A DNA stretch of 64,000 nt from Rhodamnia argentea (Eukaryota; Streptophyta; Magnoliopsida; Myrtales; Myrtaceae), in NCBI RefSeq assembly GCF_020921035.1, contig NC_063153.1, positions 16,864,001 through 16,928,000 on the forward strand, written 5' to 3'. Numbering within the stretch: the first letter of the stretch is position 1; each line of letters opens with the position of its first letter. The position numbers and the translations under genes were made by a program. Positions 45,215 through 57,778 of this stretch are shown in pieces. The notes under the pieces are model-generated. The model saw nothing but the letters and a program-made list of their open reading frames with translations. It made no database searches and was not told the origin of the DNA.

Positions 45215-47601
45215 TCATATTGAACTGATAAAAGAGGTTGGATCTGGAGGGACTGAGACCTCAACAGCTCCTTCCAACATCTGAGTGATTTTCTTCATGG
45301 TTGGCCTCAAAGCCGGGTCTTCCTGGATGCACCACAACGCGGTCATCACAAATCTTCTCACCCTCCTTATGTCGCTTGATGCCTCCTCATCGCTCTCCAC
45401 TAGCTCGAGCATGCTCCCTCGTGGTAGCAGTCATACACCCAGTCGACCAGCACAATTTGAGCTTCGCTTTCCGCTTCTGGCTCGTAGTTCTTTCTGCAGC
45501 AGATGAGCTCTAGCAACAGAATGCCGAAGCTGTAAACGTCTACTTTTCCAGAAATAGGCATGTTCCTGAACCATTCTGGTCCTAAATAACCTCTGGTTCC
45601 TCTAACCCCGGTGGTGGTCCGTGTTTGGTTCGCCATCAAGAGTTTAGCCAATCCGAAGTCTGATATTTTTGCAGTCAGAGAGCCATCAAGAAGAATATTT
45701 TGCGGCTTGATGTCGCAGTGGATTATATGCCTGGTGCAATCATCATGCAAGTAAGATAGCCCCCGCGCAACACCACAGGCAATTTCTACTCTTCTGTACC
45801 AGCTAGGCCTCGAAGAGCCAAAAAGGAAATCCGCCAAGCTGCCGTTGCTCATGAATTCATACACCAGAAGTCGGTGCTGACCCTCATTGCAGAATCCAAG
45901 CAACTGCACTAAGTTCTTGTGGTTAGTTTGGCTGATCGCACTCACTTCTCTTTCGAACTCCTTTTCCCTTTCTCCGGTTTTTGTCGCCAACACTTTTACC
46001 GCCACAAAGTTTGTATCTTGGGATCTGAGAACACCTTTGTACACTGCTCCAAAAGCACCCCTACCCAGTTCTTCTTTGAATCCACCTGTTGCTTCTTGAA
46101 GCTCCCGAAAAGTGAAAGTCTGCGTGCCTGCAGCTTGATTGATCGGGACTGGCCGTGACAACTTAGCATTCCTAGATCGGAATCTTCTATAAATTAAACA
46201 GGTAATGAGGAGTAAAAGCAAGTTCACAAACACCGAGCTACTCAACAGCACTGATCCGATGATAATCAGGGTTGAATTCTTGTTTTTCTTCTGGCCGTCT
46301 CCTGTGGATTTTGAAGTCGAGTTCTGTATCCTGACCTTGATCAGAGCTTTTCCACCCACACTAGTATCCATCACACCATTTGAAAGAGGGATCCTCTTTT
46401 TCCAGCAAGTTCCCTCGTCGCTGAAAATAGCAACTGCGCAAAAACAATCAACCAAGCAGGCCTCTCTGCACCAGTCCTCAGTTTGTGCCGCGCTACGCTC
46501 ATAATCAGAAAGTGGCCAGTTTGTATGGAGCAGGCGATTGAAAGTGAACTGGTCTGTCTCGGGCCTACTTTTGTCACAACTCTGTGGTGTGAAGTCCTGT
46601 CTGCATCCGTTCATCTCGTTCGTTGAATCTAACGGAGTATATCCAGGTGGGCAGTGGCATCGGGGCCTCTGATCGTCTCCAAGACTACAGTAGCTGTTGA
46701 AACCACAAGCTCCAGTACCGATATTTAGCGGGATGCTTGTGCATATGTTTGGAGGGACTGGGGAAGAGACCACCGACCAGCCCCTTGACCATCTGGAACT
46801 TGAATTTGCTGTCTTAGGGTGGACATATTGCCTGAAGACCCCATCGTATTCAAGGATCGCCCTTTGGTAAAATGCGCTGCTCGAGACTGGGTCTGAGGTG
46901 ACGTCTTTGAGTACTGTTCCATTCGTTGCCGTGAGGTAGACCTGACCACTTTGATTGAATATCAATTGGAAGCCGCTACCATTGGTATTGATGACCCAGT
47001 AAGCATCTGAGACATCCAGCGGGGTAGGAGTGGCATAGAACGCGAGATTTCCGTCTTGTAGTATGAAGTGGAATCTCCCAGCGGAGTAATTCATTTCGGA
47101 GTAGCGAGCGATAACTTTAGTCCCTTGATCTAACTGTTGCGTAGGAAGTATCGTGTCCGTCGGTTGGTTGAACGTCTCCCACAAGTTGACATAGTTCCGG
47201 CTCACCAGGACAAAGTTCCCCGTGTCGAGCAGGACCGCATACGCTACACCAGCGACGGTTGGGTTAGGAGACCACAACTCTCCTCCTCCTGGGTCGTTAA
47301 GCACCAGCCGACCGTCGGTGGTCAACTGGATCTTCGAACCTTCTGGTGCTAGCTTATCGCCATTCGCCGACCAGACTATTGTTTTGTCCTCTATCTTCTC
47401 GAACCATATAGCCAACAAATGAGCTCCTCTTCCCATTTTCCGGAACCCGAATGCGAACTCGCCCGACGGTGACTGCCAGGAAGAGTTCCTGTCATCCGCT
47501 GTCAACAAAGAGCCCAAGGTTAAGTTGCGGTGGGTCTGAGCTCCGACGGAAAGGGGAAGCGCAACAAGTACTGGAAGGATTCCTAGTACCATTGAAACCA
47601 T
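45215..47601 (-). pseudogene. LecRLK-B3: lectin kinase with a one-base frameshift near the C terminus
   Basis: Opens at the normal ATG (47,601) and keeps signal peptide, lectin, EGF-like, PAN, transmembrane and most of the kinase domain. One C of the run at about 45,415-45,418 is missing (gctccctcg versus gctcccctcg in B1). The frame then ends as YHEGACSS, giving 733 residues instead of 795. The lost C-terminal stretch (MLELVESD to SFISSI) contains the last helices of the kinase C lobe, so activity is doubtful. The APE motif reads GPE. A single-base change in a short C-run could also be an assembly error, which should be checked before calling it dead. Confidence 0.85.
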
Positions 47602-47864
47602 GTTAGATGAAACTTGCGTGCTCCTTGAGGTGAGCTACGGCCTACTTCAGCCTTAAGGATGGAAAACCAGCCTTCTTATGTAGATTTTCCCACTTTCTAT
47701 GCTACCCGAGTCTCCGCCGTACGTCCCCGTCGTTCACGGCGGTTGACTATTCCTTCTCCGTTTAATGTCCCACAGCTAGTTTGAACTTTGAACCTAAGTT
47801 TGTGGATAGGCTTTGCCCATGTCAAAACATAGTTGGACATATATCTACAATAATGTTTTTACCA

Positions 47865-48015
47865 AATTTTTCAAAGTTTTAGAGAAAATTTCAAATAAGA
47901 GTCCGAAGTGCTCTTATTTTCTCAAATAAAGGCTCAAAGTAGATCTTGTTTAAAATAAGAACTTCTCCAGGTCTTTAATTGAGAAAATATAGACACCAAG
48001 CTTAATTTTATAAAG
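47865..48015. repeat. Mutator-like arm fragment, unit 3
   Basis: Counterpart of 21,985-22,160. Confidence 0.35.
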
Positions 48016-48021
48016 CCCTTC

Positions 48022-48420
48022 CGTAGTAAAAGCAAATGATTAAGCAAAATATAAGGTGATATTTGTAGATATAATTTATTAATCAATCTTGTTTTTTGTC
48101 TTAATAAACCATTTGAAAGTATATGATCAGTATCCAATTTTTGTGATTTGATCTTTAAGTTATTGAGGCCTTTTTTTTTTTTTTTGCCCCCTTTTCACTT
48201 GATTTTGTTTCTGTTTTCCTTAAAGTTCTTATTAGTTCTATTATTATATTCATCCAAATATTAGAAAGATATTATCTTATTATCTTATAATATCATCATG
48301 GATGGTAATTTTCTGATAACAATATCTTTGTAAATTTATTTATCTTCATTTTCTTCATTTTTCCCTTTTCTTTTTTTCATAGAAAACAATGGTGAATGAA
48401 AACTTTTCAAAGTTAGAATA
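48022..48420. repeat. S repeat, unit 3 first copy
   Basis: Counterpart of 34,152-34,550. Confidence 0.6.
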
Positions 48421-48424
48421 AAGG

Positions 48425-49072
48425 CAAGGCTGCTCCAAAAGCTTGCCGGGTTCAAGAAATTTTCTCTGGAACACGCCAATTTGGAGGACTTTGACCAAGT
48501 GTAACATCTTGTCCCACATTGCCTAGGTCCTCCTTTGATTTGTAAGACGCGTTTTCTAAGAGTTGTATGGGTGGCCTCGGAAGAACAAAATCATGAGAAC
48601 TGTGTGTCCAAAGTGGACAATATCTTGCAAGTGGTGCAACGAAAGCATGATGGGCCTAGGCCGTTACATCAAACATCGTACATGTTTAGTTGGAGACTTC
48701 ATGAGATGAAAATGAATCGAGACCCCGCCGCCTAGGCCATTACACCAAGCCTCGTACATGTTGGGGTGGGGGTGGGGTTGGGTGGTGTGGGGCCTAGGCC
48801 GTTACATCAAGCATCGTACATGTTTAGTTGGAGACTTCATGAGATGAAAATGAATAGAAGGCGGGCGCCGCCGTAGATTCTATCCACGTGAATTCAAACC
48901 CATTGCTTGCGGAACTTGAATGCTTCAATCATCTCCAACGTGCGTGAAACTTTGCTGTGTAGTCCCGTGTCAAACATGAGTTCAATGGATGTGGTTCATG
49001 GCTTGGGGCGATTTAATGCTTAGAATGCGACGAGTCTTGTGCGACTTGGAGTCGAATGGTTACAGCAACGAT
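48425..49072. repeat. R repeat, copy 7, interrupted
   Basis: Same structure as R4, split by the TRIM-like LTR and local duplications with a G-rich spacer (about 48,760-48,790). Confidence 0.55.
48500..48668 (+). mobile_element. TRIM-like solo LTR, 169 bp (unit 3)
   Basis: TGTAACATCTTGTCCCACAT to GGCCGTTACA, exactly the same length as the unit 2 copy. The left flank is CCAAG; the right flank has decayed to TCAAA. Confidence 0.75.
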
Positions 49073-49075
49073 AAC

Positions 49076-49523
49076 TATTGGATATAAACCAAATTCATAA
49101 ATGTTGAGACTATCGATCGACTTCCAATGTGTCGATTCAGTATCAATTCAGTGAATGAGGTGTTGATCGGTTGCTGATGTCCCTTGGACTCCCAAGGCGG
49201 ATGCATGAATCAAGTCAAGTCTTTATTGTAGCCTTACTTTTGACAGTCTTTATTATTGAGTCATTATTAGTTGAGTGAATCGGTTCATATTCCGACGTGC
49301 AGTTTATGTAATATATTTACATCTCGCATGTTCATGTTTTTAGAGTAAATCAAGAGTCGTGTGCCAAGCCTATAAATAGACGTGTCTTGTAACCATTTTG
49401 ATATACGTGAATCAATTATAAATGTACAGAATATTGAAAAGTCATTTTCTATATTCTCTTCCTTCATGAGCAGAGTTGAGTTGTGAATGTTTGTGAGTGC
49501 CCCACCTTCGATTTATCCCATTA
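49076..49523 (+). mobile_element. Copia-type 5' LTR (unit 3)
   Basis: Counterpart of 35,244-35,699. The first bases have mutated (TATTGG instead of TGTTGG). It is followed by attGGTATCAGA, a better match to the initiator-Met primer-binding site than in unit 2. Confidence 0.75.
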
Positions 49524-49572
49524 AATTGGTATCAGACCTTATGATTTTCGTAAAAGTTTACGGTTTGTAATC

Positions 49573-49800
49573 ATGGCTACAAACACTCAGCTTCCTCTTC
49601 AGTATCCTCATCTTACCAAATAAAATTTTGGTAATTGGGCTTCTAGAATGAGAGCCTTTCTCGGCGCCCATGGTGTATGTGAAATGGTGAACGATGGCTA
49701 TGAGGAGCTAGATGACGAAGCCACCTCGAACCAAAACCGGATGAATGCCCTGGGGACGGTAAGAATGAAAGACCAATATGCCTTGTTCATAATCAATCCA
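49573..49800 (+). pseudogene. truncated Copia gag remnant (unit 3)
   Basis: Retains the ATG (49,573) but carries an in-frame TAA about 17 codons in, where unit 2 has GAA. Like unit 2 it breaks off at the second S repeat. Confidence 0.7.
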
Positions 49801-50115
49801 TTAAAAGCAAATGATTAAGCAAAATATAAGGTGACATTTGTAAATATAATTTATTAATCATTCTTGTTTTCCTCTTAATAAGCATTTAAAAGTACATGAT
49901 CAGTATCCAATTTTTGTGATTTGATCGTTATTGAGGCCTTTTTTTTTTTTGTCCTTTTCACTTGATTTTGTTTCTGTTTTCCTTATAGTTCTTATTAGTT
50001 CTATCATTATACTCATCAAAAGATTAAAAAGATATTATCTTATTATCTTCTAATATCATAATGGATAGTAATATCATCATAGAAAACAATGGTGAATGGA
50101 AACTTGTCAAATTTA
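49801..50115. repeat. S repeat, unit 3 second copy
   Basis: Counterpart of 35,976-36,290. Confidence 0.6.
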
Positions 50116-50117
50116 GA

Positions 50118-50475
50118 ATAAAGGCAAGTCTGCTCCAAAAGCTTGCCGGGACCAAGAAATTTTCCCAGGAACACGCCAATTTGGAAGACTTTGAGCAAGC
50201 ATCGTGCATGTTTTGTTGGAGACTCCACGAGATGAAAACGAAAGGAGGAGAAGGCAGGGACGGCTGTAGATTCCATCCATATGAATTCGAACCCTCGGAA
50301 GGGACGCTGAAATTTGCCGCGTAGGACCGCATCAAACATGAGCTCGATGGACGTGGTCCATGGCATTGTGGTGATTCAATCCTCAGAATGCGACGGGATC
50401 TTGTGCGACTTGGAGAGGAACGCTTACAGCAATGATAAATGAACAAAATTCTGCAGATACTCTGCAAAAGTTTGC
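50118..50475. repeat. R repeat, copy 8 (B-type)
   Basis: Counterpart of R2 and R5. The plus-strand frame open in R2 is cut short here. Confidence 0.6.
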
Positions 50476-50628
50476 ATACGGGAGGTTCCAGGGCTTCGAC
50501 CTGGAACTCCTGTGTGTTTGGCTAAAGGGATGCCGTAGTGACACAACGATATCGTATTCTCGTGGACTAAACCACATCATGCAAAACTTATCACATCTTA
50601 AAGCAAATTTGGTGTACATTTTAGTGTA

Positions 50629-51976
50629 AGAGCCTGTATGGTAAAGATTTTATTTCTCTAATTTTGTTTATTAAAATAAAAAAGAATTAGAATCATGTTT
50701 GTTAACGTAAATAATTCTCATTCGGATTCTGTTCTCGGAAATAGTTTTGGAGCAAAAGCAAAAACAAAACAAAAAAATTGATTCTGAGAAAAGAATTTCT
50801 TTTAAGAATCACAAAACAGAACACGTCTATCACATTTTTTTTTCAATTTTTTTATCACTTTTCACTCGATCTAAAATATGACAATGTCTCATTTTCAAAG
50901 AAAAATATACAAGACAATAAAAAAATAAAAAAAATTTCCTAAAAATAAAAGAAGCTTAGATTAGGCTAGTTTGACTTCATTTTTATTGGGCCTAGATTCC
51001 CTAGATTTCATAAATTTTATTCATTTTTAGGAAAATCATAAATACCTTTGAAATTAAACCCGACCCATATTTCTTTAAGCCTTTAGGGCTTCATTGGGTT
51101 TTTATGATGTAATTTATCAATGTCATGATTCCCTAATTAATCACACTTGATTTCCTTAGTTGTGATTTGTCTAGGTTTAAGTGCTTTTTATTTAGTCTAA
51201 TTTTAGAAAATTTAGAAAAAGACAAAAAAAACTTGCGTGAACGGTTAGCATTGTCTTACCTCATAAGTTTAAAAATAAATCAAAAACTTATAGGAAACAC
51301 GTTTATAAAACAATCGATTTCGATTCCGAAAGGGCGTAGTTGGAAACACCTACGTAATCAAGTCCCTAGACCCTAAATTTCTCTAATTGCATAGAATCGA
51401 ACGATTTCTCTCGATTGTTCAATAAAGTTTCCGATCTACCTTCCTCAAATATTAATACCGACTCCATTTGTATGTACACATCGACATGCCATTGATCACA
51501 CTAAGATCAAATTTGATATTCCTTTGTTGCGATTTGATATAGGTCTGCGAAGGTCCGAGTTAATATAAAATCACGCACTAACCTAACATGACCTATCCAT
51601 TTTAAAACTTAAAATGACTCATTATACCATGATAATTAAATGGAATAACACGAAAAAATATTATATGTAATATGTAATATGTTAGATAAGAGAATCAATA
51701 TAAATTAATCTTCAATTAATTCAAAATTTTGGATGAAATTTCACAAAATAACTATATAATTATTTGACTTAAATGACAAAAATTGATAAGAGACATTATT
51801 TTCAAGGATAAAAATTTTATGCAGTTATTAAACGTGTTTCTATTTCAGGAATAGAAATTTTGTGTATTTACCAAGCACATTCCAATTCTCTAAAACTCAT
51901 CCCGAGAATGGAATCAGAAAAAACAATTCTAATCAGAATCATATTTTAGAATTAGAATAGTTGCTATGCAGGCCCT
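50629..51976. mobile_element. 1.35-kb inverted-repeat element, unit 3
   Basis: Left end agagcctgtatggtaaagat; right end ggccct at 51,976. Same family as 23,095 and 36,792. Confidence 0.55.
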
Positions 51977-52384
51977 AAGTGATCAGTGCACAAAGCCGGA
52001 GTGTTCCTGTTTATAAAGTTCACTGCATAAGAGGAAACTATCTACAGTTTTCTGCACGTCTCTGATCTTACTGTCAAGAGTCCCGTGCATGTTTAGCATC
52101 TCAGTCACAGCAGAAGTATTCCCGCCTGCACCGCCATGATAACGAACGCTAAAACTTCCCGTCCATACATTCGTCCCACAAATAAATTACAACCCGCCGC
52201 TTACCCGATGCTCGATTAGCAAGGCAAAAGGGCCAATTTTCCAAGGATCGTAAGAGTTCAATCAGGGCCTGACCTGATAATGAGCAGCTTCCGATAAGCT
52301 CTATACTGCATGAATCCCACAAAAAATCTGGCCTGATTGAGTAGCAATTTTCCTGGATAAATTCCTGAATGCTCGACGGTTATG
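51977..52384 (-). other. presumed 3' UTR of the intact CLC gene
   Basis: Conserved in the two truncated copies and, more weakly, at 10,580-10,850. No coding content. Confidence 0.5.
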
Positions 52385-55300
52385 CTAAAATAGTTTGAAT
52401 AGGCGGGGAAACTGTAGTCTTAATCTCTTCCATCTGCTCCTAACAAGAGTCGGGTGCAATGCCAACACGTGCTCAGGCATAAAATCATGTCTTGTTAAAA
52501 TGCCCACCACAGGCGATCTCTGCAATAAAAGAGCGTCAAGGTTAAACAGAACATAAACATTAAAAAAAAAAAAAATACGTTCAACCAGAGCAGGCTGTAT
52601 TACAATAAATTCACCCCCGTTCACATCGAAGTATCACACCAAATACCCGCAAGAGATGAGAAGAAAAATCAATCGTGATCCCTCACCCTGATCTCCTCCG
52701 ATTTTCAAGTGAAACTAGGAAGCCACTAATTGTCAAGTAGCTGTATTTACAGAATTTCAGCTGAACGGAGAGGAGAACATCTTAGTACAAAACTGAGCTA
52801 GTGAAGATACAAAAATGTTTGGCAGTCCTCACCAGAATCCTTTTCACAGGGTTAAACTCGAACATAAGAAACATAATCTAGTGAAATAAGAATGGAATAG
52901 GTGAGGGTGAGAAAATCGAGCACATGAGGGCAAAGGAGGATGGTATTAGTGTAATTCTGAAAAATGGCACCCAATTTGCTGAAAAGAAGGACGGCATCTC
53001 TGTTCTCTACATATCATCAATTATCCAACCAAGGAGACAAAGCCTATTTTGCAAGTAGACACACGGCTAGAGCAAGATCAGTGAATTATGTTGTAATACT
53101 CTGACGCAAAAGTAAAAAAGAACAATAGAATAGCTTTCGATAGAACTAAAGGAGTGAAGAAGAGAGCTTACGCCAGAGATTTTAGGTATCACCAGCAGAT
53201 GTCTCAATCCAACTTCCCGGAAAAGTATAAGAGCCTTCGCAAGTGACATCGTCTCCACGACCGTGTAAGGTGAAGCATTAGTAAATGGATGTAAATCCAA
53301 GAACATCTCCATCTCTTCTTCAGTCAATTCTATATCTTCTATCAAATTATAATGACCCAATCCCCTCTTCATGAAATCCTCCGCTGAAATCTGCTTGAAG
53401 GCATCAATATCTGCCGGAACTGGATCAGTCAAAAAAGCTTTCTTCTTTATAAGCTCTGTCAGATGAGCACGTAGAATCAACCCATACAGAAAGGGGGACT
53501 CTGAATGTGGAGGTTCATCAATTACAGGAAACCCGTTGTGCCTGGTAGTTCGCAACAGGTGTACCACATTAGCGACCTTCTCAATGCCATGAAACAGCTG
53601 AAGGGGCCCGCTCACTACATCACCAACCGTTAGTTGTCTCATATATGGCTCGGCATGGGTCTCAAGGTAAGGAAAGCCCTTTGCTTTCATTATAAGGTCA
53701 TAGATGTTGCCGTTGAAAGCATCAGCTACCGTCTTTGAAATAAGAAGAACCACCATCATCAAGGGCAGCAACAACAGATTGTTTGTCAGTTCCAAAAGGA
53801 TTACACACAGAGAAACTGTCATCCTCATAGATCCACCAAGAAAAGAAGCAGCACCCAGCACAGCAAAAAGACCATGGTTAAGATTGGAATGAGCACCAAC
53901 CAACATTCCAACAAAACGCCCATAAGATGCGCCAGTAACTATTACTGGAACAAAAAGGCCAGCAGGAGCGACAATGCCATAGCTAAGTATACTCAAGAAA
54001 AAACAAGTGACAAAGAATATAATTATAGAAGAGTAATGGAACTCATCGTCCGTGCCCTTGCTAAAGAGATTTTTTATTGCATCATCATTGGTGTTAAATA
54101 TTAGGCTGGCAAGGTCGTTGTAATGTCCAGGAGGACATTGAAACTTCTTGTAGTTGCCAGATCGGCCTATTGTTGGACAGGCTTCTCCAGCATCTGTCGG
54201 ACAAACTCGACAAGATGCCAGCCACGGTAGTCCAAACAGGAGACACGACGTGAAGATTGAAATCCAGCAAGCAAGTGCAATTTTGTAGGCAATGCCCTTT
54301 CTGAAAGAAAGAAGTCATTGTGATCATTGATCGGTACCGCATAATCACATACTTGTTACTGCAAAGGGAAGGAAAGGAAAGGGAGCTTACTCGTTGATGA
54401 GGTTGTAGACACGAAGAACCTTCTCCAGCAAGAAGTTATACAAGCTACCCAAAAATCCACCTATTATCCCAAGGAGAAGTACGGGAGGAACATCTACAAT
54501 GTGATAGGCAACATTTGACGAGGTAACATCGTACATTATCAACCCTCCTTTACCAAAGAGCCCACATTTCCCACTCATACAGACATCAATGAGAGCCCTT
54601 AGCACGATTGCCACTACAGCTGTAGTAAAGAAAGCTCTCCACACCAGTGCACTTCTCCACCTGTAAAAGACATAAGAGTATGCCATGCAATGACGTCACA
54701 TAACACCATGGAATATAAAACACTTCGAGATCTCAGATAGTCAATAGTTGCAGCGACATATCTCAAAACCAGATAATAAGAGCAAGGAGAAAGTGCAAAC
54801 AATTTAAGCAAACACAGCCAAGAACCAAAAACAGGGAGAAACAAACTGGCTGATAGAACAAAAAGGAAGCCTAGAAGCATCGCTTCCTGGTAATCAGAAT
54901 AAGTTAAAATAGGAATTCACATAAACAATTAATATCAGAACATCAGATTTCTGTACTTGACTAGCAATTTTTTTTTTTCCGGCTTTTCAGAACTAAGGTA
55001 AATATGACCTGCTAACAAGTCAGTTATCCAGGACTTGTAATAACAACGAGATTATGCATCACAAGGATTCTACTTGCTAAATAGACAAGCTGAGGCATCA
55101 GAAGAAAGCAGTGTATCAGGACACTTCATCATACCAAGATGCCATCTCTTCAAGGGCGAACAGCAAACCACCAACCGGGGCACGAAATGCGGCAGCAATT
55201 CCAGCAGCTGATCCACATGTTACAAGGTCTCGCCGATCTCGATCGTTCTTGAAATACCGAAGCCACTTCCAAGTTAAACCATATTTCTTTGACCCACCTT

Positions 55301-56635
55301 GACCCAATAGTGATGCGATACAAGCACCAGTGTGGACCAAGGGTCCAGCCTTGCCAACAAGAAGAGATGATGACACTGCAGAAATGCTCCCAATAATCTG
55401 TCAATTGAATAATGCCCCATCAGATTCACAAACTTGAGACAGAACATCCTTACAAGGCTATGCCTTAAATGACAAATTAGCTGAACAGTTACCCTTCCAG
55501 ACATGGGGGAAAATCATGTTAACTCAAACGGCTCTATTCCAAGCATAATATGATGCTACTCTCTTACAAGACTATTAAGCTCCATCTCACACCCAGGGTT
55601 GGAAGAGATGCTTATGAAACCACGAACAAGGAAATCTCAAGATACTTGCAATTAGAAACCTGCCCAGCAAGAAACCAAATGCATGAAATTTTACCTTCAC
55701 AAATAACGTTCTCAATGTAAAAATTCCTGGTGCATCCACACCATTGAGGTAAGCCTTAACTTCTGGAATACCCGAACCAGTAGCAGCTGGTGACACCAAT
55801 GCTGTGATAAGGGCCGCAAAAAAAGTGAGCCCGAAATTGGAAAGAGAAAAAACAAGAAAGGCCATTCCAAACCTGCAGGAGGAATTAGATGATATTACCA
55901 AGGTTTCCTCTACTTGGAAGATGGAAAAAAGCAAACTTTTACTGACAAAGCTAGTCCAAAGCTTTCTTTTCGGAGTACTTAAGAATCTGAGAAAACTAAA
56001 CAGTTCTGATTGCAAATTTCTTTGACTCTGCATACATCCACAGATAACATAAGACCTCCAATTTAACTAAGCCTATTTTGATCAATGCTCTTAATATTAG
56101 ATGACCTCAGAGACACAACAAATAGCAATGATTTTAGTATTGATTTCACTACCTGCGTTCCAACATCATATCTGAAGTGATCACGAACTTAATTCCTGCA
56201 AGGTTCTCAACAGCAAGGTTGATGCAGAACCCAATAACACCAACAATCCCACCAATCAAAAAGCACAACAACCACTTCATAAAAATGTACTGGAAAATCT
56301 GGATCTTCCCTCTTGTCCTCCAATCTTGCTTGAAAAAATCATTTTCTGCAATCCTGCACCCAAGAGCCAACAATTCCCACGAAAAATAACTAAAAAAGCT
56401 CCAATTTTTGCTAGTTAAATAACTCGGGTACTGAAAAAGACAAAACATGATGATGAATCAAGTCTCAGAAAAAGACCCCAGAAAGGAGATAAACTTACTC
56501 ATAATCAAGGCTCTCAATCGGGCACACGTTGGCTCCAACAATGGCCACCTGTGAAGTGGAGTTTATGGTGGATCTTTGCAAGGTGAGTAATGGCTGCGTG
56601 AGCGATTCTGGGTCTCCATTCGATTCAGTCGTCAT
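52385..56635 (-). CDS. CLC-c: CLC-c-like chloride channel/transporter, intact (7 exons)
   Basis: Predicted exons on the minus strand: 56635-56499, 56353-56153, 55872-55695, 55397-55135, 54660-54391, 54300-53172 and 52519-52385. The total is 770 aa; all introns are GT-AG with matching phases. CLC signatures: GSGIPE (145-150, from exon 3), GKAGP (187-191), FALEE with Glu256 at the proton-glutamate position, and GLFVP (464-468). Two C-terminal CBS domains span about 571-757, ending in RHDFMPEHVL and FKLF. Ser rather than Pro in GxGIP marks a chloride-preferring rather than nitrate-preferring member. Ala in place of the gating Glu in GKxGP is typical of plant CLC-c/CLC-g. In Arabidopsis these sit in the tonoplast and act in vacuolar chloride storage, guard cells and salt tolerance; that role is inferred here. 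The start MTTESNGDPES follows a GA-rich leader. It is the parent of both truncated copies. Confidence 0.93.
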
Positions 56636-56679
56636 GGTTCTTACAGAAAAATTTCTATCTTCAGATGTATTGCAAAAGC

Positions 56680-56688
56680 CTCTCTCTC

Positions 56689-56720
<32 letters not shown>
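56680..56720 (-). repeat. CT/GA microsatellite in the CLC leader
   Basis: Run of tctctc (GA on the coding strand), 45 nt upstream of the CLC start codon. GA-rich leaders are common near plant promoters and may bind GAGA-type factors; no function is shown here. Confidence 0.85.
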
Positions 56721-56835
56721 AATTGTGAAGCATCAGCTCCAGTTCTTGCAGTTTTTGAGAGAGAAACCCGGAAAAGAGTCAAAGGACGAGCACCAATACC
56801 TGACACGTTCAAGTCGAGTGTCAAATATGACAAAA

Positions 56836-57750
56836 AAAAAAGAAGAGTCGAGTGTCAAAAAAAAAGAAAAGAACTAAATTGAGGTGGTGGAGTTCAAAAC
56901 GAATTAGCATTTTCTTGATTCGTATTGGTGTCAATCCGGGAAGAGCAGAGGGCAAGGGGCGGCTGAGATTCGATCTGGTGGTGCTCAGGACCACGAAATC
57001 TCTAACTCATTAGCAATTAGCAATTACTTTAAACCTGATTGATAATCTGGTTTTGAAAATCCAGCTTTGAAAATTAGGTGGGACTATAGGATAAATTTCC
57101 CACGCGGGTCAGAAGAATCTGTGTGCTGTTTTGGAGAACTACCCAAGAAAAAATAAATGCAGCAGCTTGTTGTCCTCCAGAATCGTGGCTTGTGTCCCAT
57201 GTCGATCGCCAATCTCTCAGACGTTAGTAACATGATTGCCCTGAAATACTTGAATAAAATATCTCTGTCTTTGTCCGACCGACATGTCACTTATCCTCGA
57301 ATGGGGCAATTCACAAATTAATGTTGCCTAAAAGATGTCCTTAGCCATCTGATTTTACTCATTCTTAGTAACACTTTTACGATAATTCATCTTTCATGTG
57401 ATTTTTCTTTCGGGATATGCACTCCTTGAACTTTAACCAACAAACAAATGTCACACCCCAAACTCTACAAAAACATATACATCCATATATATATTTGATA
57501 AAAGAGTCTATCTAATTACGATATCACGCTTTTTCTAATCCAACAAAAAGATATATACATCTCCATTCGACAGCTAAATTCATAAGTTTATCTTAAACAT
57601 AAATAACTCATACCACACAATCCCACTATTAAAATGTGCTCATAATAGTGTAAACGATCTAGTCCTATTTGCGGCTCACTAGTGTTTCAATGCGATTACA
57701 TTTTTTTTTCCTGTTCCATTTAGTCCTTGCAATTTTGAATACAGATGCAA
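56836..57750. other. CLC upstream and intergenic region
   Basis: Presumed CLC promoter side, then AT-rich intergenic DNA. No gene recognised. Confidence 0.4.
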
Positions 57751-57751
57751 T

Positions 57752-57778
57752 GTGCTGCACTCCAATCAAGTGCAGCAC
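57752..57778. other. perfect 10-bp hairpin
   Basis: gtgctgcact and agtgcagcac are exact reverse complements separated by seven bases (ccaatca). It may be a chance palindrome, a transposon end or a protein site. Confidence 0.5.

Larger units (their letters stand above)
40399..56629. repeat. tandem array unit 3 (about 16.2 kb, complete CLC)
   Basis: Same order as unit 2 but ending in the full CLC gene. The position in CLC exon 1 where units 1 and 2 were joined corresponds to about 56,629. Confidence 0.85.
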
